Shown here: one piece after another, positions 43,251 to 53,510 of the stretch
How positions within the stretch are numbered: the first letter of the stretch is position 1
How the letters are laid out: each line of letters starts with the position of its first letter
Assembly: GCF_000190535.1 (NCBI RefSeq)
Contig: NC_015160.1
Span: 2,418,001-2,482,000 of the forward strand
Source of the DNA: Odoribacter splanchnicus DSM 20712
GTDB taxonomy: Bacteria > Bacteroidota > Bacteroidia > Bacteroidales > Marinifilaceae
Reading direction: 5' to 3'
DNA length: 64,000 nucleotides
Notes under the pieces: generated by a model
What the model was told of the DNA's origin: nothing
The model's database searches: none
What the model saw: the letters and a program-made list of their open reading frames with translations, nothing else
Translations under genes and position numbers: made by a program

Positions 43251-44792
43251 ATGAGAAAATCGTTTGAAAAATTCCTGGCGAGACAGGAAGCCTTAGCCCG
43301 GCAATACGGCGAAGCATATGAAGAAAAACAACACAACCGCGGCAAACTGACAGCCCGGGAACGAATAGAATTTCTTTTTGATGAAGGCACCTTCGAGGAA
43401 GTCGATGCTTATTCTCCATCGGCCACCACCTCTTTCGGTAAAACAGTACGTTCCTATGGAGACGGAGTTATTACCGGATTTGGAAATATAAACGGCAGAC
43501 AGGTATTTGCCTATTCCCAGGACTTCAATGTTCAGGGAGGATCATTGGGTTCTGTACACGCTGCCAAAATTATAAAAGTACAGGATATGGCCCTGAAAAC
43601 AGGTTCTCCTGTTGTAGGCCTGATCGATTCGGGAGGAGCGCGCATACAGGAAGGAGTGGCCAGTCTGGCCGGATATGCCGGTATTTTCCGCCGTAATGTA
43701 CTGGCCTCCGGGGTCATTCCCCAAATATCGGTGATCATGGGTCCGGCAGCAGGCGGCGCCGTTTATTCCCCGGCACTCACCGACTTTATCTTTATGACTG
43801 CCGCAACCAGTTATATGTTTGTTACAGGCCCCAATGTCGTTAAACAAGTGTTGAATGAGACCATCTCTCCCGAAGAATTGGGAGGGGCTTCAGTACATGC
43901 TGTCAAATCAGGAGTCGCTGATTTTGTTTTCAACGATGACGAGAACACTCTGCGGGGAGTGAAAATGCTGCTTTCCTATCTTCCTTCCAACAATATCGAG
44001 AATGCTCCCTATCTGGCCACCGACGATCCGGCGGACCGTATAGAAGAAAGTCTCAGAGACCTTGTTCCCGAAGATCCCGACAAACCTTATGACGTCCGGA
44101 ATATCATCCGGCTGATCACCGATAAAGGTAAATTTCTGGAAATAGCTGAAAACTATGCCCCCAATATCATTATCGGCTTGGCCCGGTTCGGAGGCTATGT
44201 AACCGGAATCGTCGCCAACCAACCTCAGGTGATGGCCGGTACTTTGGACATGAACTCTTCTGTCAAGGCTGCCCGTTTCATCAATTTCTGTGATAGTTTC
44301 AATATTCCCATCCTTACTCTTGAAGACGTTCCCGGATTCCTGCCGGGAGCTGATCAGGAACATGCCGGGATTATCCGCCATGGAGCAAAATTATTGTATG
44401 CTTACACCCGGGCTACTGTACCCAAAATCACCGTCGTACTGCGAAAATCTTACGGAGGAGCCTATATCGTTATGAACAGCAAAGGGATCGGTGGCGACTA
44501 CAACTTTGCCTGGCCGACAGCAGAAATCGCTGTCATGGGACCCGAAGGGGCAATCGCCATTCTCTACCACAAAGAACTGGCCGCTGCCGAAGATCCCGTT
44601 GCTTTGAAAAAAGAATTACTGGCACAATACCGGGAGGAGGTTGCCAATCCTTATATCGCCAACGAAAAAGGATTTATCGATGAAGTCATCGACCCGTCCG
44701 TCACCCGACTGAAAATCATCCGGGTACTTAAATCTTTAGAAAAGAAATCAGTCAGTCTACCCCGCCGGAAACATGGAAATATACCGCTTTAA
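43251..44792 (+). CDS. Acyl-CoA (propionyl-/methylmalonyl-CoA) carboxyltransferase subunit
   Basis: 513 residues, typical PccB/MmdA length. Landmarks: LTARERIEFLFDEGTF near 34, GLIDSGGARIQEGVASL near 123, MGPAAGGAVYSPALTDF near 163, and LEDVPGFLPGADQEHAG near 362. It moves the carboxyl group between biotin and propionyl- or methylmalonyl-CoA. No oxaloacetate-decarboxylase-type membrane subunits lie nearby, so a soluble carboxylase with the next two genes is likelier than a sodium pump. First gene behind riboswitch 6. Confidence 0.9.
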   Translation: MRKSFEKFLARQEALARQYGEAYEEKQHNRGKLTARERIEFLFDEGTFEEVDAYSPSATTSFGKTVRSYGDGVITGFGNINGRQVFAYSQDFNVQGGSLGSVHAAKIIKVQDMALKTGSPVVGLIDSGGARIQEGVASLAGYAGIFRRNVLASGVIPQISVIMGPAAGGAVYSPALTDFIFMTAATSYMFVTGPNVVKQVLNETISPEELGGASVHAVKSGVADFVFNDDENTLRGVKMLLSYLPSNNIENAPYLATDDPADRIEESLRDLVPEDPDKPYDVRNIIRLITDKGKFLEIAENYAPNIIIGLARFGGYVTGIVANQPQVMAGTLDMNSSVKAARFINFCDSFNIPILTLEDVPGFLPGADQEHAGIIRHGAKLLYAYTRATVPKITVVLRKSYGGAYIVMNSKGIGGDYNFAWPTAEIAVMGPEGAIAILYHKELAAAEDPVALKKELLAQYREEVANPYIANEKGFIDEVIDPSVTRLKIIRVLKSLEKKSVSLPRRKHGNIPL

Positions 44793-44845
44793 AAAGATAA
44801 AAGCGAAAGAAAAGGGGGACAAAATAAAAAGATAATGAAATAGAT

Positions 44846-46330
44846 ATGATAAAATCAGTTTTAATAGCTAACCGAGGCGAAATAGCCATCCGAATTGCCC
44901 GTACAGCCCGGCGCATGGGCATCAAAACTTATGTCGTCCGAACAGCCAAAGAACCCGAAGCTGTATATTTATCAGCTGCTGATGCCGTGATCAATTTCCC
45001 GGAAACCGATGGGAATATACCGGAATTTCTGGATATCGACAGATTGGTTGGACTAGCCCGGGAATATAAGATCGACTCATTACATCCAGGTTATGGAAAC
45101 CTGTCTGAAAACGCGGAATTAGCCGAACGCTGCCGGGATAATGGAATCGTCTTTATCGGCCCTTCACCCGAAGTCATCCGACTTATGGGCGATAAAGTTG
45201 CAGCAAAAGGAATTGCCGCACAGAGCGGAGTCCCCATGCTTGGAGCCAGCCAAGGAGCCGTACATACCCTCGATGAAGCCCGGAAAATTGCCAAACGACT
45301 AGGCTATCCGGTCATTATCAAAGCAGTATCGGGCGGAGGAGGACGAGGAATGCGTATTGTCCATCATCAGGATGAACTCGAACAACTTTACAAAATAGCA
45401 ACCGCAGAAGCACAGGTAGCCTTTAACGATCCTTCGGTATTTATCGAAAAATACCTCGAAAACCCGAAGCACATCGAATTTCAGATTGTAGCCGACAATT
45501 ATGGAAATGTCGTGCATCTGGGCGAACGGGAATGCTCCATACAGCGTAAACATCAGAAGTTGATGGAAGAAGCCCCGTCACCCGCTCTCGACGAACGCCT
45601 CCGGAAAAAAATGGCAGCAGCAGCAGTCTCCCTGGCAAAACAGGCAGGCTATCAAAGTCTGGGAACAGTGGAATTCCTGCTCGACCATCAGAAGCATTTC
45701 TATTTCATGGAGATGAACACCCGTATTCAGGTGGAACACCCGGTTACAGAAGAAATCACCGGAATCGATCTGGTGGAATTACAATTCAATATCGCTGCGG
45801 GCCGGAAATTACCGTTGCGTCAATCTCAGATTCACCTCAACGGCTGGTCTATCGAATGCCGGATCAACGCAGAGGACGTACAAGCCGGATTTTCTCCCAG
45901 TATCGGTGTTATCCGTCAACTTCGTTTACCACAAGGCAATCACATCCGCATTGAAACCGGTATTGCCCCCGGTTCAGAAATTACCCCTTTTTTCGATTCT
46001 ATGGTAGCCAAACTGATCGTCACCGGAGACACCCGCGAACAAGCCATCGAACGGACTCTTTCGGCACTCGAACGTTTCCATGTGAAAGGGATCCGTACCA
46101 CAATCCCTTTCTGCAAAGCAGTATTACACAACGAAACTTACCGTAACGGTGATTTCGACACCTCCTTCATTGAAACCCGCCTCCATTCGACGGTCTGGCG
46201 CGAACCGCACGAAGAATTGCTCGCAGCTCTATTCGCCGTGTATACCTACACACACGAAAATACTCCTGAAATCGGTCCCGACACACAAATCGACCCCTGG
46301 GTATTGAACAAACGAATCAGAAATCTATAA
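44846..46330 (+). CDS. Biotin carboxylase subunit
   Basis: 494 residues with the full ATP-grasp biotin carboxylase pattern: VLIANRGEIAIRIARTA at the start, KAVSGGGGRGMRIVH near 160, ERECSIQRKHQKLMEEAPS near 230, and FYFMEMNTRIQVEHPVTE near 285. It carboxylates the biotin on the small subunit encoded next, using ATP and bicarbonate. The C-terminal 40 residues extend slightly past AccC. Confidence 0.93.
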   Translation: MIKSVLIANRGEIAIRIARTARRMGIKTYVVRTAKEPEAVYLSAADAVINFPETDGNIPEFLDIDRLVGLAREYKIDSLHPGYGNLSENAELAERCRDNGIVFIGPSPEVIRLMGDKVAAKGIAAQSGVPMLGASQGAVHTLDEARKIAKRLGYPVIIKAVSGGGGRGMRIVHHQDELEQLYKIATAEAQVAFNDPSVFIEKYLENPKHIEFQIVADNYGNVVHLGERECSIQRKHQKLMEEAPSPALDERLRKKMAAAAVSLAKQAGYQSLGTVEFLLDHQKHFYFMEMNTRIQVEHPVTEEITGIDLVELQFNIAAGRKLPLRQSQIHLNGWSIECRINAEDVQAGFSPSIGVIRQLRLPQGNHIRIETGIAPGSEITPFFDSMVAKLIVTGDTREQAIERTLSALERFHVKGIRTTIPFCKAVLHNETYRNGDFDTSFIETRLHSTVWREPHEELLAALFAVYTYTHENTPEIGPDTQIDPWVLNKRIRNL

Positions 46331-46339
46331 GTACCAAAT

Positions 46340-46861
46340 ATGAATAATAAAGAAATCAGTAAATACATCGCTCTCAGCGACAGACAAACGGAATTCGAAT
46401 TTACAGTAAAGAATAATTATGATTTCAGTTTGAAACGGCAAAATATACGCCTCGACCTGATAGAGGAAGCAGACGGATTTTTGGTCTTATCTTATAAAGG
46501 ACTGCGTTATCCAGTAGAAATTGTTTCACGGAAACAAAATGAATACGAAATATTGCTCAACGGTGTCGCATATACTTTCTCTGTTGAAACTCCGTTCTCT
46601 CTGAAACGGAAAAAAATACTGGCCAGTCGTCAAAGCGACTTGGCGACAATAATCATCAAATCTCCCATGCCTGGCAAAATACTGGACGTCCAAGTAGATA
46701 ACGGTCAGGAAATCAACAAAGGCGACACTCTCTTGATACTTGAAGCCATGAAGATGCAAAACATCATTACCGCCACCCACAGAGGCCGAATCAGTCGTTT
46801 ATGTGTCAAAACCGGCCAAATCGTTGGTAAAGACGAAATTTTAGCAGAAATCAAACTCTAA
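46340..46861 (+). CDS. Biotin carboxyl carrier subunit
   Basis: 173 residues. The C-terminal biotinyl domain begins IIKSPMPGKILDVQVDNG and has the biotinylated lysine in EAMKMQN about 35 residues from the end. The N-terminal half is a beta-rich linker or docking domain of the type in acyl-CoA carboxylases. Nine bases after the biotin carboxylase and eight before the ThrE-like gene. Confidence 0.9.
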   Translation: MNNKEISKYIALSDRQTEFEFTVKNNYDFSLKRQNIRLDLIEEADGFLVLSYKGLRYPVEIVSRKQNEYEILLNGVAYTFSVETPFSLKRKKILASRQSDLATIIIKSPMPGKILDVQVDNGQEINKGDTLLILEAMKMQNIITATHRGRISRLCVKTGQIVGKDEILAEIKL

Positions 46862-46869
46862 ACGCAGCC

Positions 46870-47649
46870 ATGCAGGAACACAGCAAAAAAATACAGGAAT
46901 TATCGAATTTTCTGCTGGATTACGCCACCACACTGATGGCAGTCGGCAGCCATACTTCACGTATTGTAAAAAACGTGACCCGCATCGCCGAGTCTTTTGG
47001 CTTTGGAGTGGATATGACCATTTTTCAGCGCAACATCACCATGACCGTCAAACATTCCGAAGACTACTCCATCCGACGAACTTACGTCCGACGGATTCCA
47101 GCAATGGCTTTAAACTTCCGTACAATATCAGACCTGAGTGCCCTGAGCTGGGAAGCTTATGACCACCATCCGGGACTTCACGAGCTGCAGCTCCGGTTCA
47201 ATACCATTGTCAACACCCCACGTATGTCACGCTGGATGGTCCTGTTGCTGGTTGCCTGTGCCAATGCTGCATTTTGCCGTTTGTTCGGAGGAGATCCGAT
47301 CGCCATGGGATTGGTATGGATTGCCACCCTGGCCGGCTTTTTTATCCGTCAGGAACTCACCAAACTTCAGTTGAACCATATGGTCATCTTTATTATTTGT
47401 TCCTTTATCGCTTCCCTGACTGCCGCACTCGGAGTATTCTGCAATTTAGGGACCACCCAAGATATCGCACTAGGTACCAGCGTCCTGTTTCTGATTCCCG
47501 GAGTACCGCTGATCAATTCCATCCTGGATATACTCGAAGGTCACGTCCTTGTCGGTTTATCCAGAACAATCAATGCCACGATATTAATTATTTGTATCGC
47601 TCTCGGCTTATCCATGACTTTATTAATTTTAGGAAAAGATATATTATGA
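46870..47649 (+). CDS. ThrE-family threonine/serine exporter, larger subunit
   Basis: 259 residues. A soluble N-terminal domain (DYATTLMAVGSHTSRIVKNV, then FGVDMTIFQRNITMTV) precedes five membrane helices, the layout of DUF1212/ThrE. It pairs with the next small membrane protein, in which the second half of ThrE is encoded separately. Export of threonine and serine is the described family role. Stop and next start overlap as ATGA. Confidence 0.88.
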   Translation: MQEHSKKIQELSNFLLDYATTLMAVGSHTSRIVKNVTRIAESFGFGVDMTIFQRNITMTVKHSEDYSIRRTYVRRIPAMALNFRTISDLSALSWEAYDHHPGLHELQLRFNTIVNTPRMSRWMVLLLVACANAAFCRLFGGDPIAMGLVWIATLAGFFIRQELTKLQLNHMVIFIICSFIASLTAALGVFCNLGTTQDIALGTSVLFLIPGVPLINSILDILEGHVLVGLSRTINATILIICIALGLSMTLLILGKDIL

Positions 47650-48164
47650 ACAACGAATTCTGGTTACCTGTCCTCACCGACGGATTATTTGCCGCTATTG
47701 CCGCCATCGGATTTGCCGTTATCTCCAATCCCCCCAAACGTGCTATTTCAGTTGTAGCCTTACTGGGAGCTTTCGGCCATGCCTGTCGTTTCTACCTATT
47801 ACATTACACCCCGTTGAATCTGACCATATCTTCACTCTTTGCAGCTTTCGGAATCGGGATGCTAAGTATGTTAGCCGCCCGCCTCGTCCGGTGTCCGGCG
47901 GAAGTATTTTCTTTTCCGGCTCTACTTCCCATGATCCCAGGTATGTATGCCTATAAAACTGTACTTGCCCTCATCCGCTTTATGAAAAGCGACGATGTAT
48001 CCCAGTCACAACAACTGATTGTCGAAATCTTCCGCAATGGCCTGACTACTTTATTTGTTATGTTTGCACTCGTCATCGGTGTTTCACTCGCCATGTTCAT
48101 CTTCTATAAACAATCGTTCACTATGACCCGGCTGCTACCCCCTCATCACAAAAAACAAGCCTAA
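47646..48164 (+). CDS. ThrE-family threonine/serine exporter, smaller subunit
   Basis: 172 residues with about five membrane helices (GLFAAIAAIGFAVISNPPKRA, FSFPALLPMIPGMYAYKTV), matching the ThrE_2/DUF3815 half. The start at ATG 47646 overlaps the previous stop by four bases, indicating translational coupling. Last gene of the riboswitch-6 operon. Confidence 0.88.
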   Translation: MNNEFWLPVLTDGLFAAIAAIGFAVISNPPKRAISVVALLGAFGHACRFYLLHYTPLNLTISSLFAAFGIGMLSMLAARLVRCPAEVFSFPALLPMIPGMYAYKTVLALIRFMKSDDVSQSQQLIVEIFRNGLTTLFVMFALVIGVSLAMFIFYKQSFTMTRLLPPHHKKQA

Positions 48165-48339
48165 AAACCGATTGGGCAAATATCACAAACATAGAAATAA
48201 ATATCCTAAAATCTTTATCCGTATTAACTACAACAGACAACAGTCCCGGGAAAGATTTTTATAGAAACAACGAATCAATTAGTGCGAGAAAGATTATCTT
48301 ATTTCCCCCGCAAATAGCTCACGACCCCACCCTCACAGA

Positions 48340-48774
48340 CTATTCCTTTTTCCGGAGGGCACATGCAGCACATAAGCCTTTAATCACATAATTGGCACCG
48401 GTTTGGATAAAACCGGGAGGTAATTGTACCGAGGGAATATGTATACTTTTCACACAAAAAGTTTTATGGCAACATTCGCAGCAGAAATGCATATGCTGAT
48501 CTTCGACCGCGCATTGACAACTATCGTCGCATACTGCATATTTTAACGTACCGCTTCCATCGTCCACCCCATGAATCAGATGGTGGGACAGGAATAAGGT
48601 CAGAGTTCGGAAAATCGTGGATTTATCGACAGTATCGAGTTGAGCCTCCAGATCGGAGACCGACATCGCCTGTTTCATCTCTAACAAAGTGCGGAGCACC
48701 AACACCCGGATGGCCGTCGGCCGGATATCCCGGAGAACTAGTTTATGTAAGCAAAAATCTTCCTCTATCATCAT
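48340..48774 (-). CDS. Fur-family metal-responsive regulator
   Basis: 144 residues. A winged-helix DNA-binding region (TAIRVLVLRTLLEMKQAMSV, then DKSTIFRTLTLF) is followed by a metal domain with HMHFCCECCHKTFC and a C-terminal CAAC. The two CxxC pairs suggest a structural zinc site as in Fur/Zur. Its start overlaps the stop of the metal ATPase by four bases, so it is co-transcribed with it and probably senses the exported metal (zinc is a reasonable guess). Confidence 0.88.
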   Translation of the reverse strand: MMIEEDFCLHKLVLRDIRPTAIRVLVLRTLLEMKQAMSVSDLEAQLDTVDKSTIFRTLTLFLSHHLIHGVDDGSGTLKYAVCDDSCQCAVEDQHMHFCCECCHKTFCVKSIHIPSVQLPPGFIQTGANYVIKGLCAACALRKKE

Positions 48775-50717
48775 TCGAATTTTTTACTGAGGATACGTAC
48801 GGAATTCAATACAGCCAACAAAGCCACACCGACATCGGCAAAGACAGCCGCCCACAAAGTGACGAATCCACAAGCACCGGCAATCAGAATCAGTGACTTC
48901 ACCCCGATAGCACCGGCAATATTCTGCTTTACAATCCGTCGGGTCGCTCGTCCGATCGAAATCGCCGTAGCCACTTTGGAAGGTTGGTCGGTCTGAATAA
49001 CCACATCGGCACTTTCAATAGCAGCATCCGCCCCCAATCCTCCCATAGCGATACCGACATCACTCAAAGCCAATACCGGAGCATCGTTCATACCATCTCC
49101 GACAAAAGCGGCAGAAACACCGGCCTCTGCATTCAATTTTTCCAGGTAAGCCGCTTTATCTTCCGGCAGTAAACCACCTCGTGCATGCCGAATCCCCAAG
49201 GTCTTAGCAAAGATAGCGACTATTTCTTTTTTATCGCCGGATAATAACTGAATATTATCGATATGCAACTGTTTCAGCCGCCCGATAGCTTCGACAGCAT
49301 CTGCTTTCAGCGTATCCGAAAGCAATAAATGACCGGCATATTTTCCCGCGATAGCACACACAACAACCGTAGCGACACGCTCGGAAATCCCTGCCGGAAC
49401 GGTTATTCCCCGATCGGTCAACAAGCGAATATTACCGACCAAAACATTTTTTCCCTCTATCACACCTTCTAATCCATAACCGGGATATTCTTGTAAATGC
49501 GTGACACCGATTCTCCCGGCTCCCTCTTGCAGGGCATAACGGGTAACCGCCTGTGCTACAGGGTGAGTACTTTTTTCCTCTAAGGTCAACAGGATACTTA
49601 ACAACCTTTGCGATGAAACGGTATCCGCCTCCATCGAAAACACTTGGAAATGGCCTGTAGTCAAAGTACCGGTTTTATCGAATACGACAGTATTGACGTG
49701 AGTAATAGCATCCAGATAATTACCGCCTTTAAACAATATCCCCTTCCGGGAAGCCGCTCCAATTCCACCGAAATAGCCCAAAGGGACACTGATCACCAAG
49801 GCACAGGGACAGGAAATCACCAAAAATACCAGTCCCCGGTATGCCCAATCTTTGAAAAAATAATCGAATCCGGGATGGAAAGCTGCCACCAAAGCAGGCA
49901 ACAACATAATCGATAAGGCCAACAAAAATACCACAGGAGTATAAATACGGGCAAAGCGACGGATAAAAAGTTCTGCCGGGGCTTTTCGTTCAGAAGCATC
50001 CTGAACCAAAGCCAGTATCCGGGCTAAAGCACTTTGTTCGTAAGGCTTAGTCACTTTCAATCTTATCGCCTGACCAGAGACGATCATTCCTGCCAATACC
50101 TCTTCACCACGATTTATAGTCCGGGGCAGACTCTCTCCAGTCAAGGCAGAGGTATCGAAAAGAGCATATTCTTCCTGTAACAATCCATCGAGCGGAATCC
50201 GTTCTCCGGGTTTTACCATGATCATCTCTCCAACCTCAACCTCACCGGGGAAAACCGACTGTTCTTTCCCTTGCCGTAAAACCAAAGCTTTTTCAGGACG
50301 GACATCCAATAAACGCCTGATATTCCTTCTGGCCCGGTCGACTGCACGATGTTGTACTCTCTCTCCCACCGAATAAAAAAGCATCACCGCTACCCCTTCC
50401 GGATATTCACCGATACAAAAAGCCCCTATCGTTGCCAACAACATCAGGGAAAATTCATTGAATATATCCTTCTGTCGTATACTTTTCCAAACTTCAACCA
50501 TCACAGGAAATCCGACCGGAAGAAAGGCCAGTAAAAACCATAGCACTTCAACTCCCGGAATCATCCAGAAAGGGAGTTGCAGATAACGCAGTATAACTCC
50601 GCCAACGAGAAGTAAAAACGAAAGGATCAAAAATCCGGTTCCTTGCTGATCATGAGTATGCCCACAATCTCCGGCATGAGTATGTGTATGCGCACAACGC
50701 TGACAAGTAGCTTCCAT
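48771..50717 (-). CDS. Heavy-metal-exporting P1B-type ATPase (Zn/Cd/Co type)
   Basis: 648 residues. The N-terminus is His- and Cys-rich (CQRCAHTHTHAGDCGHTHDQ) in place of an HMA domain. Then come TGES near 193, the metal-binding CPC in VISCPCALVIS near 300, the phosphorylation site DKTGTLT near 345, and GDGMNDAPVL near 555. This organisation fits divalent-metal (zinc/cadmium) exporters. Coupled by overlap to the Fur-like regulator. Confidence 0.9.
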   Translation of the reverse strand: MEATCQRCAHTHTHAGDCGHTHDQQGTGFLILSFLLLVGGVILRYLQLPFWMIPGVEVLWFLLAFLPVGFPVMVEVWKSIRQKDIFNEFSLMLLATIGAFCIGEYPEGVAVMLFYSVGERVQHRAVDRARRNIRRLLDVRPEKALVLRQGKEQSVFPGEVEVGEMIMVKPGERIPLDGLLQEEYALFDTSALTGESLPRTINRGEEVLAGMIVSGQAIRLKVTKPYEQSALARILALVQDASERKAPAELFIRRFARIYTPVVFLLALSIMLLPALVAAFHPGFDYFFKDWAYRGLVFLVISCPCALVISVPLGYFGGIGAASRKGILFKGGNYLDAITHVNTVVFDKTGTLTTGHFQVFSMEADTVSSQRLLSILLTLEEKSTHPVAQAVTRYALQEGAGRIGVTHLQEYPGYGLEGVIEGKNVLVGNIRLLTDRGITVPAGISERVATVVVCAIAGKYAGHLLLSDTLKADAVEAIGRLKQLHIDNIQLLSGDKKEIVAIFAKTLGIRHARGGLLPEDKAAYLEKLNAEAGVSAAFVGDGMNDAPVLALSDVGIAMGGLGADAAIESADVVIQTDQPSKVATAISIGRATRRIVKQNIAGAIGVKSLILIAGACGFVTLWAAVFADVGVALLAVLNSVRILSKKFE

Positions 50718-50838
50718 ATTCTTTTATCATTTGTTCGATACAAAAATAAGGGAAGATTCCTGCAACCAGGTTGCAAAAGTGATCCATACTGTTCCTGGTG
50801 AAAAAACTTATCAGTGTTAAAAATAATCGTTGTAATCT

Positions 50839-51363
50839 CTAAAAAGGGGCAGCATACATACGGGCACCGCTTCCTCCATTGACCGGATGATCCGTAAAAT
50901 TATCGGGCATCGCATGAATAACGAAAGCCTTCCCTTTGACAGCCTTGAAAGGTATCCGGGTCGAAATCACGGTTTGATCGACTGTTCCCTCTTTCCCGAC
51001 TTGTAACATTTCCAGATCTCCCCGATGTCCATCCCCATGAGGACCTGCATGTTTATGCGTATTATCCGGATCCCAGTGTCCACCTAGTCCTCCACCTATT
51101 ACCGTATTCCCTTTGTCATCGGTGGTATTACTCATCGTATTTTTTTCATGCATATGAAAACCATATTGTCCCGGCTTCAAGCCGGAGGCAACGACATGAA
51201 TCGCTATTCCTTTCCCTTGTTCTTTCACTTCGATCGAACCTACAATTTTACCTTTCCCATTTTCCGACAGCTCATAAATCGGCTTCTCGATACATTTTTG
51301 TTCAATTGTCTGAGACATACATAATACCGACAAAACCAAAAGAAAAAACAATACTAACCTCAT
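50839..51363 (-). CDS. sodC: Copper-zinc superoxide dismutase
   Basis: 174 residues with a signal peptide (LVLFFLLVLSVLCMSQT). Copper ligands in GFHMHE and zinc/bridging histidines in GGHWDPDNTHKHAGPHGDGH, followed by GDLEML; the second conserved loop is VIHAMPDNFTDHPVNGGSG. A periplasmic enzyme that removes superoxide. It lies next to a metal exporter in the same direction, but a 120-base spacer argues for its own promoter. Confidence 0.93.
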   Translation of the reverse strand: MRLVLFFLLVLSVLCMSQTIEQKCIEKPIYELSENGKGKIVGSIEVKEQGKGIAIHVVASGLKPGQYGFHMHEKNTMSNTTDDKGNTVIGGGLGGHWDPDNTHKHAGPHGDGHRGDLEMLQVGKEGTVDQTVISTRIPFKAVKGKAFVIHAMPDNFTDHPVNGGSGARMYAAPF

Positions 51364-51455
51364 TTCTCGTCCATTTAAAATTCTGTAATAGGATTATACG
51401 CGGCTTCACCGGATAAAGTTTCAAGTCGCCCGTTTTAAGATCGATATCCATTGAT

Positions 51456-51486
51456 TTTGCTATTGCATAGTTTTTTTGTAATTTAG
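51456..51486 (+). promoter_or_regulatory. Promoter of clpP-clpX
   Basis: TTTG at 51456-51459, exactly 19 bases, then TAATTTAG at 51479-51486 (one mismatch to TAnnTTTG), about 25 bases before the clpP start. Confidence 0.6.
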
Positions 51487-51510
51487 CCCCTTGAAAACTA
51501 ATAAAAAGCT

Positions 51511-52188
51511 ATGTTTCCACAAGACGAATTCAAAAAATACGCTATAAAGCACAAAGGGATCAGTAGTCTGAACCTTCATCGGTTTCAAACAGCTACGAAC
51601 AGTTATATCACTCCGAATATCATAGAAGAACGCCAACTGAATATTGCAACCATGGACGTTTTTTCCCGTTTGATGATGGATCGGATTATTTTCTTAGGAG
51701 TACCCATCGACGACGATGTGGCAAATATCATTATGGCCCAGTTGTTGTTTTTGGAAACTGCCGATCCGGGGCGTGATATCCAGCTTTATTTCAACAGCCC
51801 GGGAGGTTCTATCTATGCCGGTTTGGGGATTTACGACACGATGCAATATATCAATTGTGATGTAGCGACTATTTGTACCGGTTTGGCAGCTTCGATGGCA
51901 GCGGTACTGATGACTGCCGGAACCAAGGGAAAACGTTCGGCTCTAACCCATTCCCGGATTATGATCCACCAACCGATGAGTGGCGTACAAGGCCAGGCTG
52001 CGGATATCGAGATCACTTCCAGAGAAGTACAGAAACTGAAAAAAGAATTGTATACCATCATCTCCGAACATTCCGGTCAACCCTACAAAAAAGTAGAAAA
52101 AGATTCCGACCGGGACTACTGGATGACAGCAGCAGAAGCTAAAGAATACGGTATGATCGATTCAATATTAACCAGAGCTAAAAAATAA
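51511..52188 (+). CDS. clpP: ATP-dependent Clp protease proteolytic subunit
   Basis: 225 residues. Catalytic serine in GLAASMAAVLMTAG, histidine in SRIMIHQPMSG, aspartate in DSDRDYWM. YFNSPGGSIYAGLGIYDTM is the conserved helical handle region. The N-terminus is about 30 residues longer than in E. coli, common in Bacteroidetes. Works with ClpX, encoded 51 bases downstream. Confidence 0.96.
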   Translation: MFPQDEFKKYAIKHKGISSLNLHRFQTATNSYITPNIIEERQLNIATMDVFSRLMMDRIIFLGVPIDDDVANIIMAQLLFLETADPGRDIQLYFNSPGGSIYAGLGIYDTMQYINCDVATICTGLAASMAAVLMTAGTKGKRSALTHSRIMIHQPMSGVQGQAADIEITSREVQKLKKELYTIISEHSGQPYKKVEKDSDRDYWMTAAEAKEYGMIDSILTRAKK

Positions 52189-52239
52189 AATTGAAAATTG
52201 CAGGTCGATGAGCTCTTATCGACCCAAAAGTAATAAAAG

Positions 52240-53454
52240 ATGCAGGATAAATGTTCATTTTGCGGACGTAACCGGAACGAAGTTAATTTGTTGATAGCGG
52301 GGACGGACGGTTTTATTTGTGATGAGTGTGCTTCACAAGCCTATGATATCGTCCAGGAAGAGATGAAAAGTAAATCGACACTCAACCTGGAACATATCGA
52401 AGTAAAAAAGCCCATAGAGATCAAAGCTTTTCTGGACCAATATGTCATTGGCCAGGATGAAGCGAAAAAACACCTGGCAGTTGCCGTTTACAATCATTAT
52501 AAAAGGCTTTTGCATAAAGCCGGTAACGACGAAGTGGAAATCGAGAAATCCAATATCGTTATGGTAGGTCGTACAGGTACCGGCAAAACCCTATTGGCCC
52601 GAACAATTGCCAAAATGCTACATGTGCCTTTTACCATCGTAGACGCGACCGTACTGACAGAAGCCGGTTATGTCGGGGAAGATATCGAATCTATCCTGAC
52701 CCGTTTGCTGCAAGCAGCCGACTACGATGTCGAGGCAGCAGAAAAAGGGATTGTATTCATCGACGAACTGGATAAAATCGCCCGGAAAGGGGATAATCCC
52801 TCGATCACCCGCGACGTGAGCGGCGAAGGAGTACAGCAGGGACTATTGAAATTACTGGAAGGCTCTATCGTCAACGTTCCTCCACAAGGTGGACGTAAAC
52901 ATCCGGATCAAAAAATGATCCCTGTCAATACTAAAAATATCCTCTTTATCTGCGGAGGAGCTTTCGATGGTATTGAAAAGAAAATCGCAGCCCGTATGAA
53001 TACGATGGTCGTCGGCTTTAATGCGAGCCAAAATACAGAAAAAATCGACCGGGAGAATTTCCTTCAATATATCGCCCCACAGGATTTGAAATCTTTCGGG
53101 TTGATTCCGGAGATCATCGGCCGTCTCCCCGTATTGACTTACCTGGAACCGTTGGACCGGGCAGCGTTACGTAATATTCTGACAGAACCTAAAAATGCTA
53201 TTATCCGGCAATATATCAAACTGTTCGAATTGGATGGGATTACACTCAAATTCGACGAAGATGTCTATGAATATATCGTCGATAAAGCTATCGAATTCCG
53301 CCTTGGCGCCCGTGGCTTACGCTCGATTTGCGAAGCAATTATGACCGACCTGATGTTTGAAGTACCTTCACAAGGAAAGAAAAATATTACGATTACCAAA
53401 GCTTATGCCGAAGAAAAGATGAATCGCGTGAATGCCCAGAAATTGAGGGCATAA
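52240..53454 (+). CDS. clpX: ATP-dependent Clp protease ATP-binding subunit
   Basis: 404 residues. N-terminal zinc-binding domain CSFCGRN...CDEC; Walker A GRTGTGKT near 110 (most ClpX have GPTGSGKT); pore loop GYVGEDIE; Walker [13 protein letters not shown]-terminal [11 protein letters not shown]. It unfolds substrates and feeds them to ClpP. Confidence 0.96.
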   Translation: MQDKCSFCGRNRNEVNLLIAGTDGFICDECASQAYDIVQEEMKSKSTLNLEHIEVKKPIEIKAFLDQYVIGQDEAKKHLAVAVYNHYKRLLHKAGNDEVEIEKSNIVMVGRTGTGKTLLARTIAKMLHVPFTIVDATVLTEAGYVGEDIESILTRLLQAADYDVEAAEKGIVFIDELDKIARKGDNPSITRDVSGEGVQQGLLKLLEGSIVNVPPQGGRKHPDQKMIPVNTKNILFICGGAFDGIEKKIAARMNTMVVGFNASQNTEKIDRENFLQYIAPQDLKSFGLIPEIIGRLPVLTYLEPLDRAALRNILTEPKNAIIRQYIKLFELDGITLKFDEDVYEYIVDKAIEFRLGARGLRSICEAIMTDLMFEVPSQGKKNITITKAYAEEKMNRVNAQKLRA

Positions 53455-53469
53455 AATAAAAACTATTTT

Positions 53470-53510
53470 GAAAATATCCGATTGTGCACCTGACACCTGA
53501 GGATATTTTC
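53470..53510. terminator. Inverted repeat after clpX, next to an IS end
   Basis: GAAAATATCC / GGATATTTTC, a perfect ten-base stem with a 21-base loop. It probably served as terminator for clpX, and for the convergent SRPBCC gene before the IS came between them. Confidence 0.6.

Noticed and set aside
47274..47645. Longer N-terminus for the smaller ThrE subunit
   Set aside because: The upstream in-frame codons overlap the larger subunit gene; ATG 47646 in the ATGA overlap gives the family-like start.
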